Made by a program: the position numbers and the translations under genes
Assembly (NCBI RefSeq): GCF_042477335.2
Contig: NC_091245.1
Coordinates: 111,386,501-111,450,500, forward strand
Direction: 5' to 3'
Source: Ovis canadensis
Taxonomy: Eukaryota > Chordata > Mammalia > Artiodactyla > Bovidae
Length of the DNA: 64,000 bases
In this document: positions 12,716 through 24,952 of the stretch, in pieces
How positions within the stretch are numbered: position 1 is the first letter of the stretch
Layout: each line of letters begins with the position of its first letter
Notes under the pieces: generated by a model
What the model saw: only the letters and a program-made list of their open reading frames with translations
What the model was told of the DNA's origin: nothing
Databases searched by the model: none

Positions 12716-13360
12716 TAAAGGTGCCTTTGTTATGTTAATGAGGTGACTTTTGCACCCCACCTAAGGATAGGGATGATTGGAGGTTGGCAATTCCTGTCCC
12801 ACACCATGATCTTAGGGGAAGGGAAAGGGGCTTGGGGTTGAGTTCAATCACCAATGGCCAATGATTTAATCAATTATGGCTATATAATGAAGCCTCCAAA
12901 GAAAGAAAAAGCAGAAGGACTGGGTTCAGAGAGCCTCTGGGTTGGTGAGCATTTAGAGGTTGGGGAGAGTATCACCCCTGGAGCTCCAGTCCCCTTCCAC
13001 ATACCTTTCCCTATGCATCTCTAACAATAACATCTGAGTTATATCTTTTCATAATAAACCACTGAACTAGTAATGAAAATGTTTCTTTGAGTTCTGTCAA
13101 CCACTGTAGAATATTAATTGAATTCAAGGTGTAAGTCATGGGAACCTCTGATTTATAGCCAACTGGTCAGAAGCACAGGTAACAGCCTGAGTTTGTGATT
13201 GCCTTCTAAATGGAGGGAGAGGAAGTCTTATAGAACTGTCACCCCTAACCTGGAGGATCAGATGCTTCCTCCAGGTAGGTGAAATTCAGACCTGAGCAGA
13301 ACTGTTTTGAATTGTGGGACACCCAGCTGAAGTCCTGAGCTTTACTTGTTGGTATGGGGA

Positions 13361-13390
<30 letters not shown>
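12716..13390 (+). mobile_element. LTR of an old endogenous retrovirus or MaLR
   Basis: It has a TATATAATGAAGCCTCC promoter-like word at about 12880 and the polyadenylation-type word CATAATAAACCACTG at about 13050. Between and after these lies text that I recall from common mammalian LTRs (GGAACCTCTGATTTATAGCC, GGACACCCAGCTG). The family name and exact ends are not certain. Confidence 0.5.
13361..13389 (+). repeat. (AC)n microsatellite
   Basis: About 14 uninterrupted AC units lie at the end of the LTR described at 12716-13390. Confidence 0.95.
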
Positions 13391-13392
<2 letters not shown>

Positions 13393-13724
13393 GAATGTGG
13401 TCCAAAAACCCAAAAAGATCTCTCAACTCAAAGGATGCCCCCAGGCAAGAGCCCAGGAATACCCTGACACATTTCTATCTTCTTCCACTCAAGTCTAGGC
13501 CCAATGGGTGATGGCCTAACATAAGAATGAGTTCCCTCTCCTTCCTGCTAAGCTCCACCTTCATCTTCCTTTGAACTACGATCATCCCATAATAATCAAC
13601 ACTGGAAATCTCTAGACATTTTGTGGGAGAATCAAGATCCTACTTTTGTCTGGGCCTTATCTATGAGCCCAAACTCCCAGTATAAGAATAACCCAACCTT
13701 GGGACAAGAAATAAGCACACATTA

Positions 13725-14280
13725 AGCTATGAAATTAGAAGACGCTTACTCCTTGAAAGGAAAGTTATGACCAACCTAGACAGCATATTCAAAAGCAGGG
13801 ACATTACTTTGTCCACAAAGGTCCGTCTAGTCAAGGCTACGGTTTTTCCAGTGGTCATGTATACATGTGAGAGCTGGACTATAAAGAAAGCTGAATGCAG
13901 AAGAATTGATGCTTTTGAACTGTGGTGTTGGAGAAGACTCTTGAGAGTCCCTTGGACTGCAAGGAGATCCAACCAGTCCATCCTAAAGGAAATCAGTCCT
14001 GGGTGTTCATTGGAAGGACTGATGTTGAAGCTGAAACTCCAATACTTTGGCCACCTGATGCAAAGAGCTGATTCATTTGAAAAGACCCTGATGTTCAATC
14101 ATATTGAGGGCAGGAGGAGAAGGGGATGACAGAGAATGAGATGGTTGGATGTCATCACTGACTCAATGGACATGGGTTTGAGTAGACTCTGGCAGTTGGT
14201 GATGGACAGGGAGGCCTGGCATGCTGTGGTTCATGGGGTCACAAAGAGTCAGACACGACTGAGTGACAGAACTGAACTGG
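13725..14280 (+). mobile_element. BovB LINE 3' end
   Basis: It encodes the C-terminal part of the BovB reverse transcriptase, with [15 protein letters not shown] and [20 protein letters not shown], and ends in the GAGTGACAGAACTGAACTGG terminus. It is 5'-truncated at about 0.55 kb, and the frame breaks after about 120 codons. Confidence 0.85.
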
Positions 14281-14490
14281 AGCTTTCTAGGTGGCTCAGT
14301 GGAAAAGAATCTGCCTACCAGTACAGAAGACACGAGTTCGATCCCTGGGTTGGGAAGATTTCCTGGAGAAGGGAACGGCAACCCACTCTAATATTCTCAC
14401 CTGAAGAATCCCATGGAGAGAGGAGATTGATGGGCTACAGTCCATGGGGTCAAAAAAGAGTTGGACATGACTTAGCGACTAGACAACATA
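14281..14490 (+). mobile_element. Bov-tA-type SINE
   Basis: It directly follows a BovB 3' end. The head is AGCTTTCTAGGTGGCTCAG, followed by GAGTTCGATCCCTGGGTTGG, and it ends near GACATGACTTAGCGACTAG. Confidence 0.85.
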
Positions 14491-14499
14491 GGATGATGG

Positions 14500-16148
14500 A
14501 GGATATCTTTCTAACACTGTCACCTCCTGAAGGCTGCTTCTCCTTCCCAGTGTGTTATTCTATTTTTCTTCTCTTGTCCATTAATCTTACTTCTTATGTG
14601 CATCTTGCCCCTTGACTGTGGACTTGCCTCAGACTAGTTTTCTCAGCTTCAACTTCAGAACACCCAACCCAGAGAACTTGGCTTGTACTTGCAACACATA
14701 CATATGTGTCCAAACCTTTAAATCGGTAAGAGTAAACACATATCCCTCAGGAGCCCCTGGAGTGCATCATAAGACAAGCCTGCTGCAAACATGAAATATA
14801 CTAGTTTTGTGCTTTATCCTAAAATGAGTGCATATTTTGTACTCTAATTTCTATTATATTGATCTTTTTTCATATTCATGTTAGGCTTAAAATTACTCAA
14901 AATCACATTAAGCAAGCCAACCATGTTCCACCTGTCTTACTGCCCTGCAAGTAAGAAGCTGATGTACTAAGCATGTCACTTTTAATATCTGGACTGAATT
15001 GAATTGAACTGGCAGTTGATAAATCAAATTCAGCAACCAGGCAATTGCTCTTGCCTGTCTGGTTATCATAATATTTCAAGAGTCTAGGATCACTCATGTA
15101 GATACAAATAGAATCAGCTTTTAGTGGTGGGGCTTATATGAGGAGAGAGGCTCTTTGTTTTAATGTTTGATTATGATGTCTGAGTGATCACACAGATGAC
15201 ATATCAGGAAACTGTCAATAACGCACCAACATGTACAGCTTGTAATTGGTAAAATTGTGATCAGCATATTTTCTTACTGAGAAATTAAGTAGCTTTTGTC
15301 ATTTGTTCAGTTAAAATACCTGCTGGTCCACCAGATAGTTTATTTTACTATTTTGAGAAAACACTTCCCAAAGGAATGATGTTGTTCCTTATTTTACCAC
15401 CAAAGTTATCATTTTCATCACATACACATGAATAAGGAGTTTCAAATGATTCCGTCTCCACAATCACTTTTCTTTAATCAATCTCAAAAATCATCTTCAT
15501 TTCAGTATGTTTGTTATATGCCATAAAAACTTTAAGTTTTGCCTTACACATTTATTATGAGTATTCAGGCTCTTACAAATTGTTAGATAAGTCAAATTTG
15601 TAGCCCTTCTATCAATGATTAAGATAAAAATTTAATCAATTCACACTGTCTAGCTACTTATCCATTCTGGAGGGCATCTTTTTTCTGTACAGTTGAGTAA
15701 TAAATCAATCTTCAATTTGTAAACTGTAACCTACATCTTCTCCAAAGAATTTAGTATATAGTATAAATATATATGGCTAGCAGGGAAAGAAAGTACTTTC
15801 AAAACTATTTCCTTGTTCATAATAAATTTCCCTTAGAACATAAATTTTATTAAAAACTGAAAATGTAGCTACATTTTTTAAATTTAAGTTAATTATTTGG
15901 AGGGATAATTTTTCCCTTTCAAAAATTTCTCAAGTACAACAAATGACTGTGTAAAAAATATAATCAAACCTTAATTAAATAAGTTACTTTTAGTGAAAAA
16001 ACTTGAAAGCAAAACTATACAAACTATTTCAAATTTTTACAGGAAAAAAATATATTTGGGGAAATAAATACATGTGAATATTCTTCCTGAGTTTTAGAAT
16101 GGAATCACCAAAAGTTAAGAGTATGCAGATTTTTAAAGAAGCTACATG
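14500..16148. other. Unique AT-rich non-coding DNA
   Basis: No exon, repeat family or RNA gene was recognised. The 15.4-16.1 kb part is especially AT-rich. Confidence 0.35.
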
Positions 16149-16157
16149 CCAATAAAA

Positions 16158-16720
16158 AATTTTTTTTAATTTAATTTTTTTTTTTTTTTTTGCTTTACAA
16201 TAGTGTATTGGTTTTTCCATACATCAACATGAATCTGCCACTGGTGTACATGTGTTCCCAATCCTGAACCCCCCTCCCACCTCCCTCCCCATACCATCTC
16301 TCTGGGTCATCCCAGTGCACCAGCCCCAAGCATCCTGTATCCTGCATCAAACCTAGATTGGCAGTTCGTTTCTTATATGATATTATACATGTTTCAATGC
16401 CATTCTCCCAAATCATCCCACCCTCTCCCTCTCCCACAGAGTCCAAAAGACTGTTCGATACATCTGTGTCTCTTTTGCAGTCTCGCATACAGGGTTATCA
16501 TTACCATCTTTCTAAATTCCATATATATGCATTAGTATACTATATTGGTGTTTTTCTGTCTTACTTCACTCTGTATAATCGGCTCATTATATCCACCTCA
16601 TTAGAACTGATTCAAATGTATTCTTTTTAATGGCTGAGTAATACTCCATTGTGTATATGTACCACAGCTTTCTTATCCATTCATCTGCTGATGGACATCT
16701 AGGTTGCTTCCATGTCCTGG
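16158..16720 (-). mobile_element. Short L1 3' end
   Basis: The minus strand gives the ruminant L1 3' UTR and the very end of ORF2, with a poly-A tail (T run at 16177-16191 on plus). The target-site copy CCAATAAAA lies at 16149-16157 and 16721-16729. Confidence 0.88.
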
Positions 16721-16739
16721 CCAATAAAATTTTTGAAAA

Positions 16740-17950
16740 AGAATGTGTAGATTTTACCATATAAGAAAAAAAAACCTTCTATTTTCATTCACATTTAAAT
16801 ATAATAAAATCTGAATTTAAATAGGTTTACAAGAACATCCTAAAGCTTTTAATTTGGATGCTGCTGTTTAATGCCAGTTCATTCATTCTGACAAGGGGTA
16901 GGTTTGCTATCTTTTCTGTTTAGTTCATGTTGAATGTTTATTTCACTTTTTAAAAAGCAAGATAAAGCTTAAATTCATATTACAAAGTAAAAGATACCAT
17001 TATGAAAAGGCTACATACTATATGATTCCAAGTATATGATATTCTGGAAAAGGCAAAACTATGAACACAATGGTTGCCAGAGGTTGGAATTTGGCGGGGG
17101 GGATGAATAGACAGAGCACGGAGGATTTTTAAGGCAGTGAAACTGCTCTCTGTGATACTATAATAATGGATACATACATTTATCCAAAGCCAAAGAATGC
17201 ACACCTAGAGTGAACTTTAATGTAAACTACAGATTTTGAGTGATAATGAGTGTCAAAGTAGGTTCATCACTTATAACAGAATTATCACTCCAGTTCAGGA
17301 TGTTAATAGTGGAGGCAGTTGCTCAGGTGTGCAGGCAGGGGATAAACAGAAACTCTTTATACTTTCTGCTCAATTTTGCTATGAATCTAAAGTTGCTCTA
17401 AAAAATAGTTTATTAATCTTTAGAAAACAGGTTATATTTATTCTAGAAAATGCCAATGACTTTTTTCAACTATCTGCAATCTCTTCCCCTCCAAGAAAAA
17501 GAATTTGAACGTTTTATTGTGAATCCCTTTTGTATTTTTCTAAGCCTGTACACACCTGTGTGTGAATGTATGTGCTTTCCTTATTTAAAAAATGGGGAAA
17601 TATGGGTATTGATACTCATTTAAATTAAATCCATGTGTGAGAATGTCTGTATCAAAATATTGAAAAATACACCAAAGTAAGCTTTATGCACAATTCCCTT
17701 GGTGGGTCCTATGCATTTCTCCGGTTGATTTCTCTTTGGAAAGATGAAGTACATGCTACCTTTCTCAGGCCCCTTTGCAGTTCTGATTCTAGATGTGAAT
17801 AAGGTTCTACCAGAAGGAAGCCCTTTTCCTCCCTTCTTTCAGATAGATTTTACTGGCTAGCAAAATCATGAAGACATGAGCTTTCCTTGGGGACAGGACT
17901 CCAGTGCCCACTTTTCAGTGATCTGGGCATGGAGAAACAGCTGCCACTAT
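16740..17950. other. Non-coding DNA
   Basis: I see no gene. The part at 16970-17420 (TACTATATGATTCCAAG to AAGTTGCTCTAAAAAATAG) resembles the text of an old L1 3' end on the plus strand, but I could not fix its limits. Confidence 0.35.
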
Positions 17951-18240
17951 ATCTTTATTCTAACACTCTGACTCTTGGATGGTAATTGACGATGTTGGAG
18001 ACGTTTGTCTAGTTTTTGTTTGTTGGGAGGCTTTCCAATTTTATTGAGTTATATTTGACATACTCTTGTATTAGTCCATGGTGCTCAATATAACGATTTG
18101 ATATATGTATATACTGAGAAATGATTTCACAATGTTTCATTAGTGGCCATCACTTCACATAGTTATAATTTTATTTTCTACTCTCTTGTCAACTTTCAAA
18201 TATACAGTGCAGTATTCTTATGTATGTTTACCATGCTGTA

Positions 18241-18935
18241 CATTATGCTGGCTTGAAACTCAACATTAAGAAAACTAAGATCATGGCATCTGGTCCCATC
18301 ATTTCATGGAAAACAGAAGAGGGAAATGTAGAAGCAATGACAGATTTTATTTTCTTGGGCTCCAAAATCACCACTGACAATGACTGCAGCCATGAAATTA
18401 AAAGACGCTTACTCCTTGGAAGGAAAGCTATGACAAAGCTAGACAGCATATTAATAAGCAGAGACATCACTTTGCCAACAAATGTCCATATAGTCAAATC
18501 TATGGTTTTTCCAGTAGTTGTGTATGAATGTAAGAGTTGGACCATCAAGCAAGTTGAGTACTGAAGAACTGATGTTTTCAAATTGTGGTGCTGGAGAAGA
18601 CTCTTGAGACTCCCTTGGACTGCAAGATCAAACCAGTCAATACTAAAAGAAATCAACCCTGAATATTCATTGGAAGGACTGTTGTTGAAGCTGAAGCTCC
18701 AATACTTTGGCCACTTGACACTACAAACTGACTCATTGGAAAAGACCCTGGTGCTGGGAAAGACTAAAGGCAAAAGAGGTGGGCAGCAGAGGATGAGATG
18801 GTTAGATAGCATCACTGACTCTGAACATGAATTCGAGCAAACGCTGAGAGATTGTGGAGAACAGATGAGCCTTGTGTGCTGCAATCCATAGGGTTGCAAA
18901 AAGTTGGACATGACTTAGCAACTGAACAACAACAG
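18241..18935 (+). mobile_element. BovB LINE 3' end nested in an old L1
   Basis: It starts in the GLKLNIKKTKIMASGP stretch of the reverse transcriptase and runs to the CAACTGAACAACAAC terminus. It has frame breaks and at least one stop. L1 text continues on both sides (CTGTACATTA and CATAACATCCCCAGG). Confidence 0.8.
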
Positions 18936-19151
18936 CATAACATCCCCAGGACTCAATTATCTTATAACTAGAAGCTTATGCCCTTTGACTACCTTTATCT
19001 TTCTCTCAAATTCTCTCAATCACTAGTCTGTTGTGTTTCTATGCATTTGGGGGGTTTTGTTTTTCTTTTTTTAGCCTCCACATATAAGTGAGATTATACC
19101 TTTCTCATGTCAGATTTATTTCACTTAGCATAAAGGTCAATCCATGTTGTT

Positions 19152-19368
19152 TCAGAGGCTTCCCAGGTGGCTCAGCAGGTAAGGCATCCGCCTTCAATGC
19201 AGGAGACATGGATTCAGTCCCTAGGTTGGGGAGATCCCCTGGAGGAGGGCATGGCAACCCACTCCAGTATTCTTGCCGGAAGAATCCCATGGACAGAGGG
19301 GGTTGGTGAGGTGTGGTCCATGGGGTCACAAAGAGTTGGACATGACTGAAGCAACTGAGCACACACGT
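19152..19368 (+). mobile_element. Bov-tA-type SINE nested in an old L1
   Basis: It has the AGGCTTCCCAGGTGGCTCAG head, a tRNA-like box and the CATGGGGTCACAAAGAG body. The eight-base target-site copy ATGTTGTT lies at 19144-19151 and 19369-19376. Confidence 0.88.
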
Positions 19369-19500
19369 ATGTTGTTGCAAATGGCAGGATTCCCTCTTTT
19401 GTGGCTGCATGATATGTCGCTATTTATTTATTTTCATTTATGACTTATTTCCTTTGGATATATAAGCAGAAGTGGAATTGCTGGATCATATGGTAATTCT

Positions 19501-19776
19501 GGAGAAGGCAATGGCACCCCACTCCAGTACTCTTGCCTGGCCAAATCCCATGGACGGAGGAGCCTGGTGGGCTGCAGTCCATGGGGTCGCTAAGAGTCAG
19601 GCACGACTGAGTGACTTCACTTTCACGTTTCACTTTCATGTATTGGAGAAGGAAATGGCAACCCACTCCAGTGTTCTCGCCTGGAGAATCCCAGGGAAGG
19701 GGGAGCCTGGTGGCCTGCCGTCTCTGGGGTCTCACAGAGTCAGACACGACTGAAGCGACTTAGCAGCAGCAGCAGC
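19501..19776 (+). mobile_element. Dimeric BovA-type SINE nested in an old L1
   Basis: Two related units (each with GGAGAAGG.AATGGCA and GGAGCCTGGTGG) stand in tandem, followed by a CAG-rich end. A perfect 11-base target-site copy, ATGGTAATTCT, lies at 19490-19500 and 19777-19787, so this is a young insertion. Confidence 0.92.
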
Positions 19777-19999
19777 ATGGTAATTCTAGTTTTAGTGTTC
19801 CGGGGAACTTCCATATTGTTTTCCAAATGTCTTCACCAATTTACATTCTCACCAACAGCACACAAGCAATCTTAAGCGTGTCCTTGCCAACATTTGTTTT
19901 CTCTTACCTCTTTGGTAATAGACATTCAGGTGGGATTGTGTTCTTGAACTTGGAGTTCCAGCAATAGCCTCAAAGGAGACCCTGGGGTGTCACTTTTTG

Positions 20000-21046
20000 A
20001 TTGGTCTAGAAGTCATTCCATTCCCCCAAACCACCCAAGAATCTACTTTTTCCGTTATTTCAATGATTTTGCAAATACTTAATTACCTGTTTGAAATCCT
20101 TCCTCACTTAAAATATTTAGAATGGTTTCTCTTTACAACATGGAATACTGACTGACATAATCCCAGCACCCTAAAATGTTTATAATAAAGTAATAACAGA
20201 GAATCCCCACCTTTGTCTATTTATTGCAACGTGAACATGTTTCCCAGTACACCTGCCTATCTTTGATCTCTCTATCTGCTTATATGCCTATCATCTGTAT
20301 ACCCATATACATGAAAATATTTTTGTGTTGTGAAATGGAATTATGCTGCACATACCGGTCTATGATATTCTTCCTCCTAAACCCTTTTCCTGAATGTGAA
20401 TGTATCTCATTCACATTCACATGTGAATATACCTTGTTATTTTTTCATAGCTGCACAATGTCCTGTAGGATATTTGCAGCATAATTATTCAACCAATTCA
20501 AAAACTCCCCCATTGATGAACACATGTGTTTTTCCAAATGTTTGCTGGGAAAATGCTGTAATGAATATTTTTTTACATGTTTCCTTGGGAGCTTTGATTT
20601 TATTGAGGTAGGATAAATTTCTGTAAGCAGAATTAACTCAAAGAATATGAGTATTTCAAAATTTTAACAGATAACATCAAATTAAATTGCAATAAACTTC
20701 TATAAATATACACTCCATGCACAAATACGTGAAACTGCTTATATCTACATAACCTAGTTATCACTGGATATTAATGACTTTTTTGCCAATCTAATAACAT
20801 TTAAAAAGTAATATACTTTTAATGTTGATAAAGTAACATTTTTAAAGTATCATCTCTAAATTTCCTTTCTTGGATTGCAAGTAAGATTGAGTGTCATTTC
20901 ACATTTTTACTGGCCATTTGCAATTTATGTGCTATGATTGTCCTTTCACATGTACCCTTTGCCCAGTGAATTAATGTTCTCATCTATTTGTAAGCACTTT
21001 TAGTATATTAAAGATATTATTTTAAAAAAAAAGATGTCCCTTTATG

Positions 21047-21136
<90 letters not shown>

Positions 21137-22280
21137 GAGGAAAGAGACTATTCTCCCGGTTTTTTTGTTTGCTGTTTGCTGTTAACTTTTGCTAAAGCAA
21201 GTTTTTTTATGTAGCCATGGGTTTATTGTGTTACTCAGAAAAGTCTCCATGACTTTGATATTTTGCAAATATTTTTACTTTTTGTCTTTTGTTGTTTATA
21301 ATTAAAAGTTTAACCCACCAAATTTTTAATTGTCTGTATTATATAAAATCAAGATTTACCTTTATTTTAGTTCCGATGGATAGACAACAGTCCCAGCAAC
21401 AATTACTGTCTAAGCCATCCTTTCCTCAATCGAAATTAATTGCTTAACTCTGCATATACCTGGATCCATCTCCAAGTTTTTATTTGTGTTTCACTGGGCT
21501 ATTGTCCAGTTCCTATTCAAATGCCATATTGATTTGATCACATTTTTTATAGATAGTAAGCTCTGGCATCTATTAAAAAAGAAGTTTCCCTTTACTGAGT
21601 ATTTTTTTCTTTTTGAAATATTTCTTGCCATTCATAGCATGTTTATTCTTCAAGATCAATTTCAGGTTTATTTTCTTTTATTAAAATAAGCTGGAACATT
21701 TACTCAAGTTAAGTTAAATTTATATATTAATTTAGAAATGATTGACATTCTTGGAATGATTGCAATTTTATGATATAAAGTCTTGCCATCGGGGAACATG
21801 ACATGTCTTTTCCTTCAATTTATTCATGCCTTGTCCTTCAATAATAACACTCCTCTTCCTTCATATAGATCTTGTGACTTCTATTAAGGGTCTTCCTAAA
21901 GAGATTGACAGATCTACAGAATATGACAAACTAGCATAGACTCATGGCTCTTTCCCTTGAACAAAACCCTGGAGAAACCACCAAAATGAGAGGGAAGTAA
22001 CTGGATCCCAGTACAAAAATATAATGGGAGAAATGGTTAGGAGGATGACATGACTGAGCTCAAGCATGAAACTGAAGAAGGTTTGAGCCAAAGGAAGCCA
22101 TGCCCCATGACTTGGGGAGTGATGGGAAGCAGTTGTCTAAAGGGGCCTTTTATACTCTTGCCCACTTTGCCCTGGGAGTGAAAGCAAGTAACTCAGATTG
22201 GAACTTGAACTCGACCAAAACCTGTGGTCTTCCAGCTGAGATCACACATGTGGTTTCAGGACTTAATGAAGCTCAGGTTC
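20000..22280. other. Non-coding DNA with one microsatellite
   Basis: No exon or named repeat was recognised. The 20.0-20.6 kb part may belong to an old L1 (text such as TTTATAATAAAGTAATAACAG), but this is weak. Confidence 0.3.
21051..21130 (+). repeat. Compound (CT)18(CA)22 microsatellite
   Basis: About 18 CT units (21051-21086) run directly into about 22 CA units (21087-21130) without interruption. Confidence 0.97.
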
Positions 22281-22284
22281 TTGA

Positions 22285-22745
22285 TGTCTCATTGCAGAAA
22301 AAAATCAGTGAGAGCCAAAGTGATAGTTAAGAAGTGGGTTTCTTTAGAGAGAAGCACACTCCACATGCAGAGCATGGGCCATCTCAAAAGACAAGAGCGA
22401 CCTTGAAATATGGCGTGGTTAGTTTTCATGGGCTGGGTAATTTCATAGGCAATGAGAGGGAGGATTATTCCAACTATTTGTGGGGAGGGGCATAGATTTC
22501 CAAGAACTGGGCTACCACCCACTCTTTGGCCTTTGATGACTGACCTCAGAACTTGTTGCTTGTGAGTGTGTCATTTAGCTTGCTGTTGTGTTACAATGAG
22601 CATATACTGAGGCTCAAGGTCTCGTGGAAGTTGACTCGTCTGCCATCCTGGGCCCATTTAGTTCTAATCAGTTTATGTCACGCCCTTAGACTACATCATT
22701 CTTTCAAAGGTTGTGCCCTGGCCCCTTCCCTCCTGTTTCAGGAGG
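22285..22745. mobile_element. Probable old LTR
   Basis: Text such as AATTTCATAGGCAATGAGAGGGAGGATTATTCC and GTTACAATGAGCATATACTGAGGCTC resembles a common mammalian ERV LTR from memory. I cannot name the family or the ends with certainty. Confidence 0.4.
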
Positions 22746-23188
22746 ATTGTTGCCCATTTCTTCACAATGACTTGCTAAAAAGCAGCATCACTAGCCCAAT
22801 ACTAATTCCAATGCTAAGTGGCAGACTCACAGTAGGGTGACTCTGAGTGAAGAGTTGATAACAAGAAGTGCACAGAGTCTGGTCAATCACTGAGCATTCT
22901 TTTCCACACCCTTCCCTCTATCTCACCCTACGGAAGCATCAGTCACGATAGAGAAAGAGAGCCTCTGGACAACAAAAGTACTTAAGGCTGAGGTATTAAA
23001 CAGATAGGGGATGCTGAAGGACAGGGTCCCCTTGTGGGTGGAATGAAGTAAACACAAAATGGTTGAGATCACATTACAATACTAGAAGCTCTCTACTCTG
23101 GAACATACCCCATTTCCACTCTCAACTTCACCAATAGGAGAACAAGGCATGGCATAGGATCTTATCCCTTTATTAAAGTACATGTTAC

Positions 23189-24094
23189 TCTTTTGCTGTC
23201 TCGCATACAGGGTTATCATTACCATCTTTCTAAATTCCATATATATGTGTTAGTATACTGTATTGGTGTTCTTCTTTCTGGCTTACTTCACTCTATAATC
23301 GGCTCCAGTTTCATCCATCTCATTAGAACTGATTCGAATGTATTCTTTTTAGTGGCTGAGTAATATTCCATTGTGTATATGTACCACAGCTTTCTTATCC
23401 ATTCATCTGCTGATGGACATCTAGGTTGCTTCCATGTCCTGGCTGTTATAAACAGTGCTGTGATGAACATTGGGGTACACGTGTCTCTTTCAATTCTGGT
23501 TTCCTCGGTGTATATGCCCAGCACTGGGATTGCTGGGTCATATGGCAGTTCTATTTGAAATTTTTTAAGGAATCTCCACACTGTTCTCCATAGTGGCTGT
23601 ACTAGTTTGCATTCCCACCAACAGTGTAAGAGGGTTCCCTTTTCTCCACACCCTCTCCAGCATTTATTGCTTGCAGACTTTTGGATCGCAGACATTCTGG
23701 CTGGTGTGAAATGGTACCTCGTTGTGGTCTTGATTTGCATTTCTCTGATAATGAGTGATGTTGAGCACAGATGTATAGAATGGACTTTTGGACTCTGAGG
23801 GAGAGGGAGAGGGAGATGGTGGAATGACTTGGGAAAATGGCACTGAAACATGTATACTACCATGTAAGAAATGAATCGCCAGTCTATGTTCGATACAGGT
23901 TACAGTATGCTTGGGGCTGGTGCACGGGGATGATCCAGAGAGATGATATGGGGTGGGAGGTGGGAGGGGGGTTCAGGATTGGGAACTCATGTACACCCGT
24001 GGTGGATTCATGTCAATGTATGGCAAAACCAATACAGTATTGTAAAGTAAAATAAAGTAAAAATTAAAATTAAAATATATATATATAAAAGAAA
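23189..24094 (+). mobile_element. L1 with 5' inversion (twin priming)
   Basis: The left part (23189-about 23766) is the end of L1 ORF2 in minus orientation ([20 protein letters not shown], then [13 protein letters not shown]). The right part (23767-24094) is the following L1 3' UTR in plus orientation with an A-rich tail. In the element the two parts are consecutive, with only a few bases missing between AGCAAAAGAG and AGATGTATAGAATGG. A perfect 15-base target-site copy, TAAAGTACATGTTAC, lies at 23174-23188 and 24095-24109. Confidence 0.93.
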
Positions 24095-24109
24095 TAAAGT
24101 ACATGTTAC

Positions 24110-24696
24110 CTACCAAGGTAGTTGATAGCTCCCAAAGAATATGAGCTTGCACAGAAAAATGTTAGCAAAATAGGCCTGAGACTGTTATACTTAGAAAGGC
24201 CTGTTTGCAAGGCTGAACTTTCTCTTTCACCATAAAAAGATGTAAAGGTATTAAAAAAAAAAATGCACACACACACATACACAAAGAGCAAACATAATAC
24301 TTAATCATAAATTATTTAAAACATTCCCCTTGAGATTAGGAACAAGAAAATGGATGGTGACAATTATCATTTCTATTCAAGTGTAAGTGTACACTGTAGA
24401 ATAAAACCAAAAATAATATATTAGTCTATACTGATATAAATAAAGGAATGAATTAATGAAGAGAATGGAGCGTTTTTCCTTTAGAGAAGAATGTCATTAA
24501 TAAGCTAGAAGGAATGATGGAATTCAAAAATCACCATTTGATAAACTATCACAGTAATAATTAATTCAGCTAAGAAACACTGATAGCTGCTAAAATTAAT
24601 GAGTGAAAGTTTGATGAGGAAAGGTGTATTTACATACTCTTGATACATTTCCTCACAACATATCTGTTAATTGCAAAGAGAAAAAGAGTAACTTTA
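24110..24696. other. Non-coding DNA
   Basis: No gene or named element was recognised. Confidence 0.35.
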
Positions 24697-24820
24697 GGGA
24701 CTTCCCTGGTGGCCCAGTGGGTAAGACTCCATGCTCCCAATGCAGGGTGCCTGGATTCAATCCCTGGTCAGGGAACTAAGTCCCATATGTGCAGTCAAGC
24801 AAATAAATTTTTTTAAAAGA
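24697..24820 (+). mobile_element. Short CHR-type SINE
   Basis: It starts GGGACTTCCCTGGTGGCCCAG, has a GATTCAATCCCTGGTCAGGG box and ends in an AAATAAATTTTTTTAAAA tail. Confidence 0.8.
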
Positions 24821-24952
24821 GTAATTTTAAGTGGAGAAAGCCAAATAAAGCCACTTTAATTAAATGATGAAGTAATGAGACAAATTAAAATGTGTTCCTC
24901 AACCAAAACTGAGAAACACACATGTACCCAGTGTTCACTCAGTTCTGAACTG

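Larger units (their letters stand above)
17990..20000 (-). mobile_element. Old L1 3' part carrying three younger insertions
   Basis: The host text is AT-rich L1 3' sequence on the minus strand (for example 18030-18240, 18940-19150, 19377-19490 and 19788-19930). It is interrupted by a BovB, a Bov-tA SINE and a dimeric BovA SINE. The pieces join in order across each insertion. Outer limits are approximate. Confidence 0.65.

Noticed and set aside
21051-21130. CT/CA tract as a possible functional Z-DNA or triplex element
   Set aside because: Compound microsatellites of this sort are common in mammals, and nothing nearby suggests a role.
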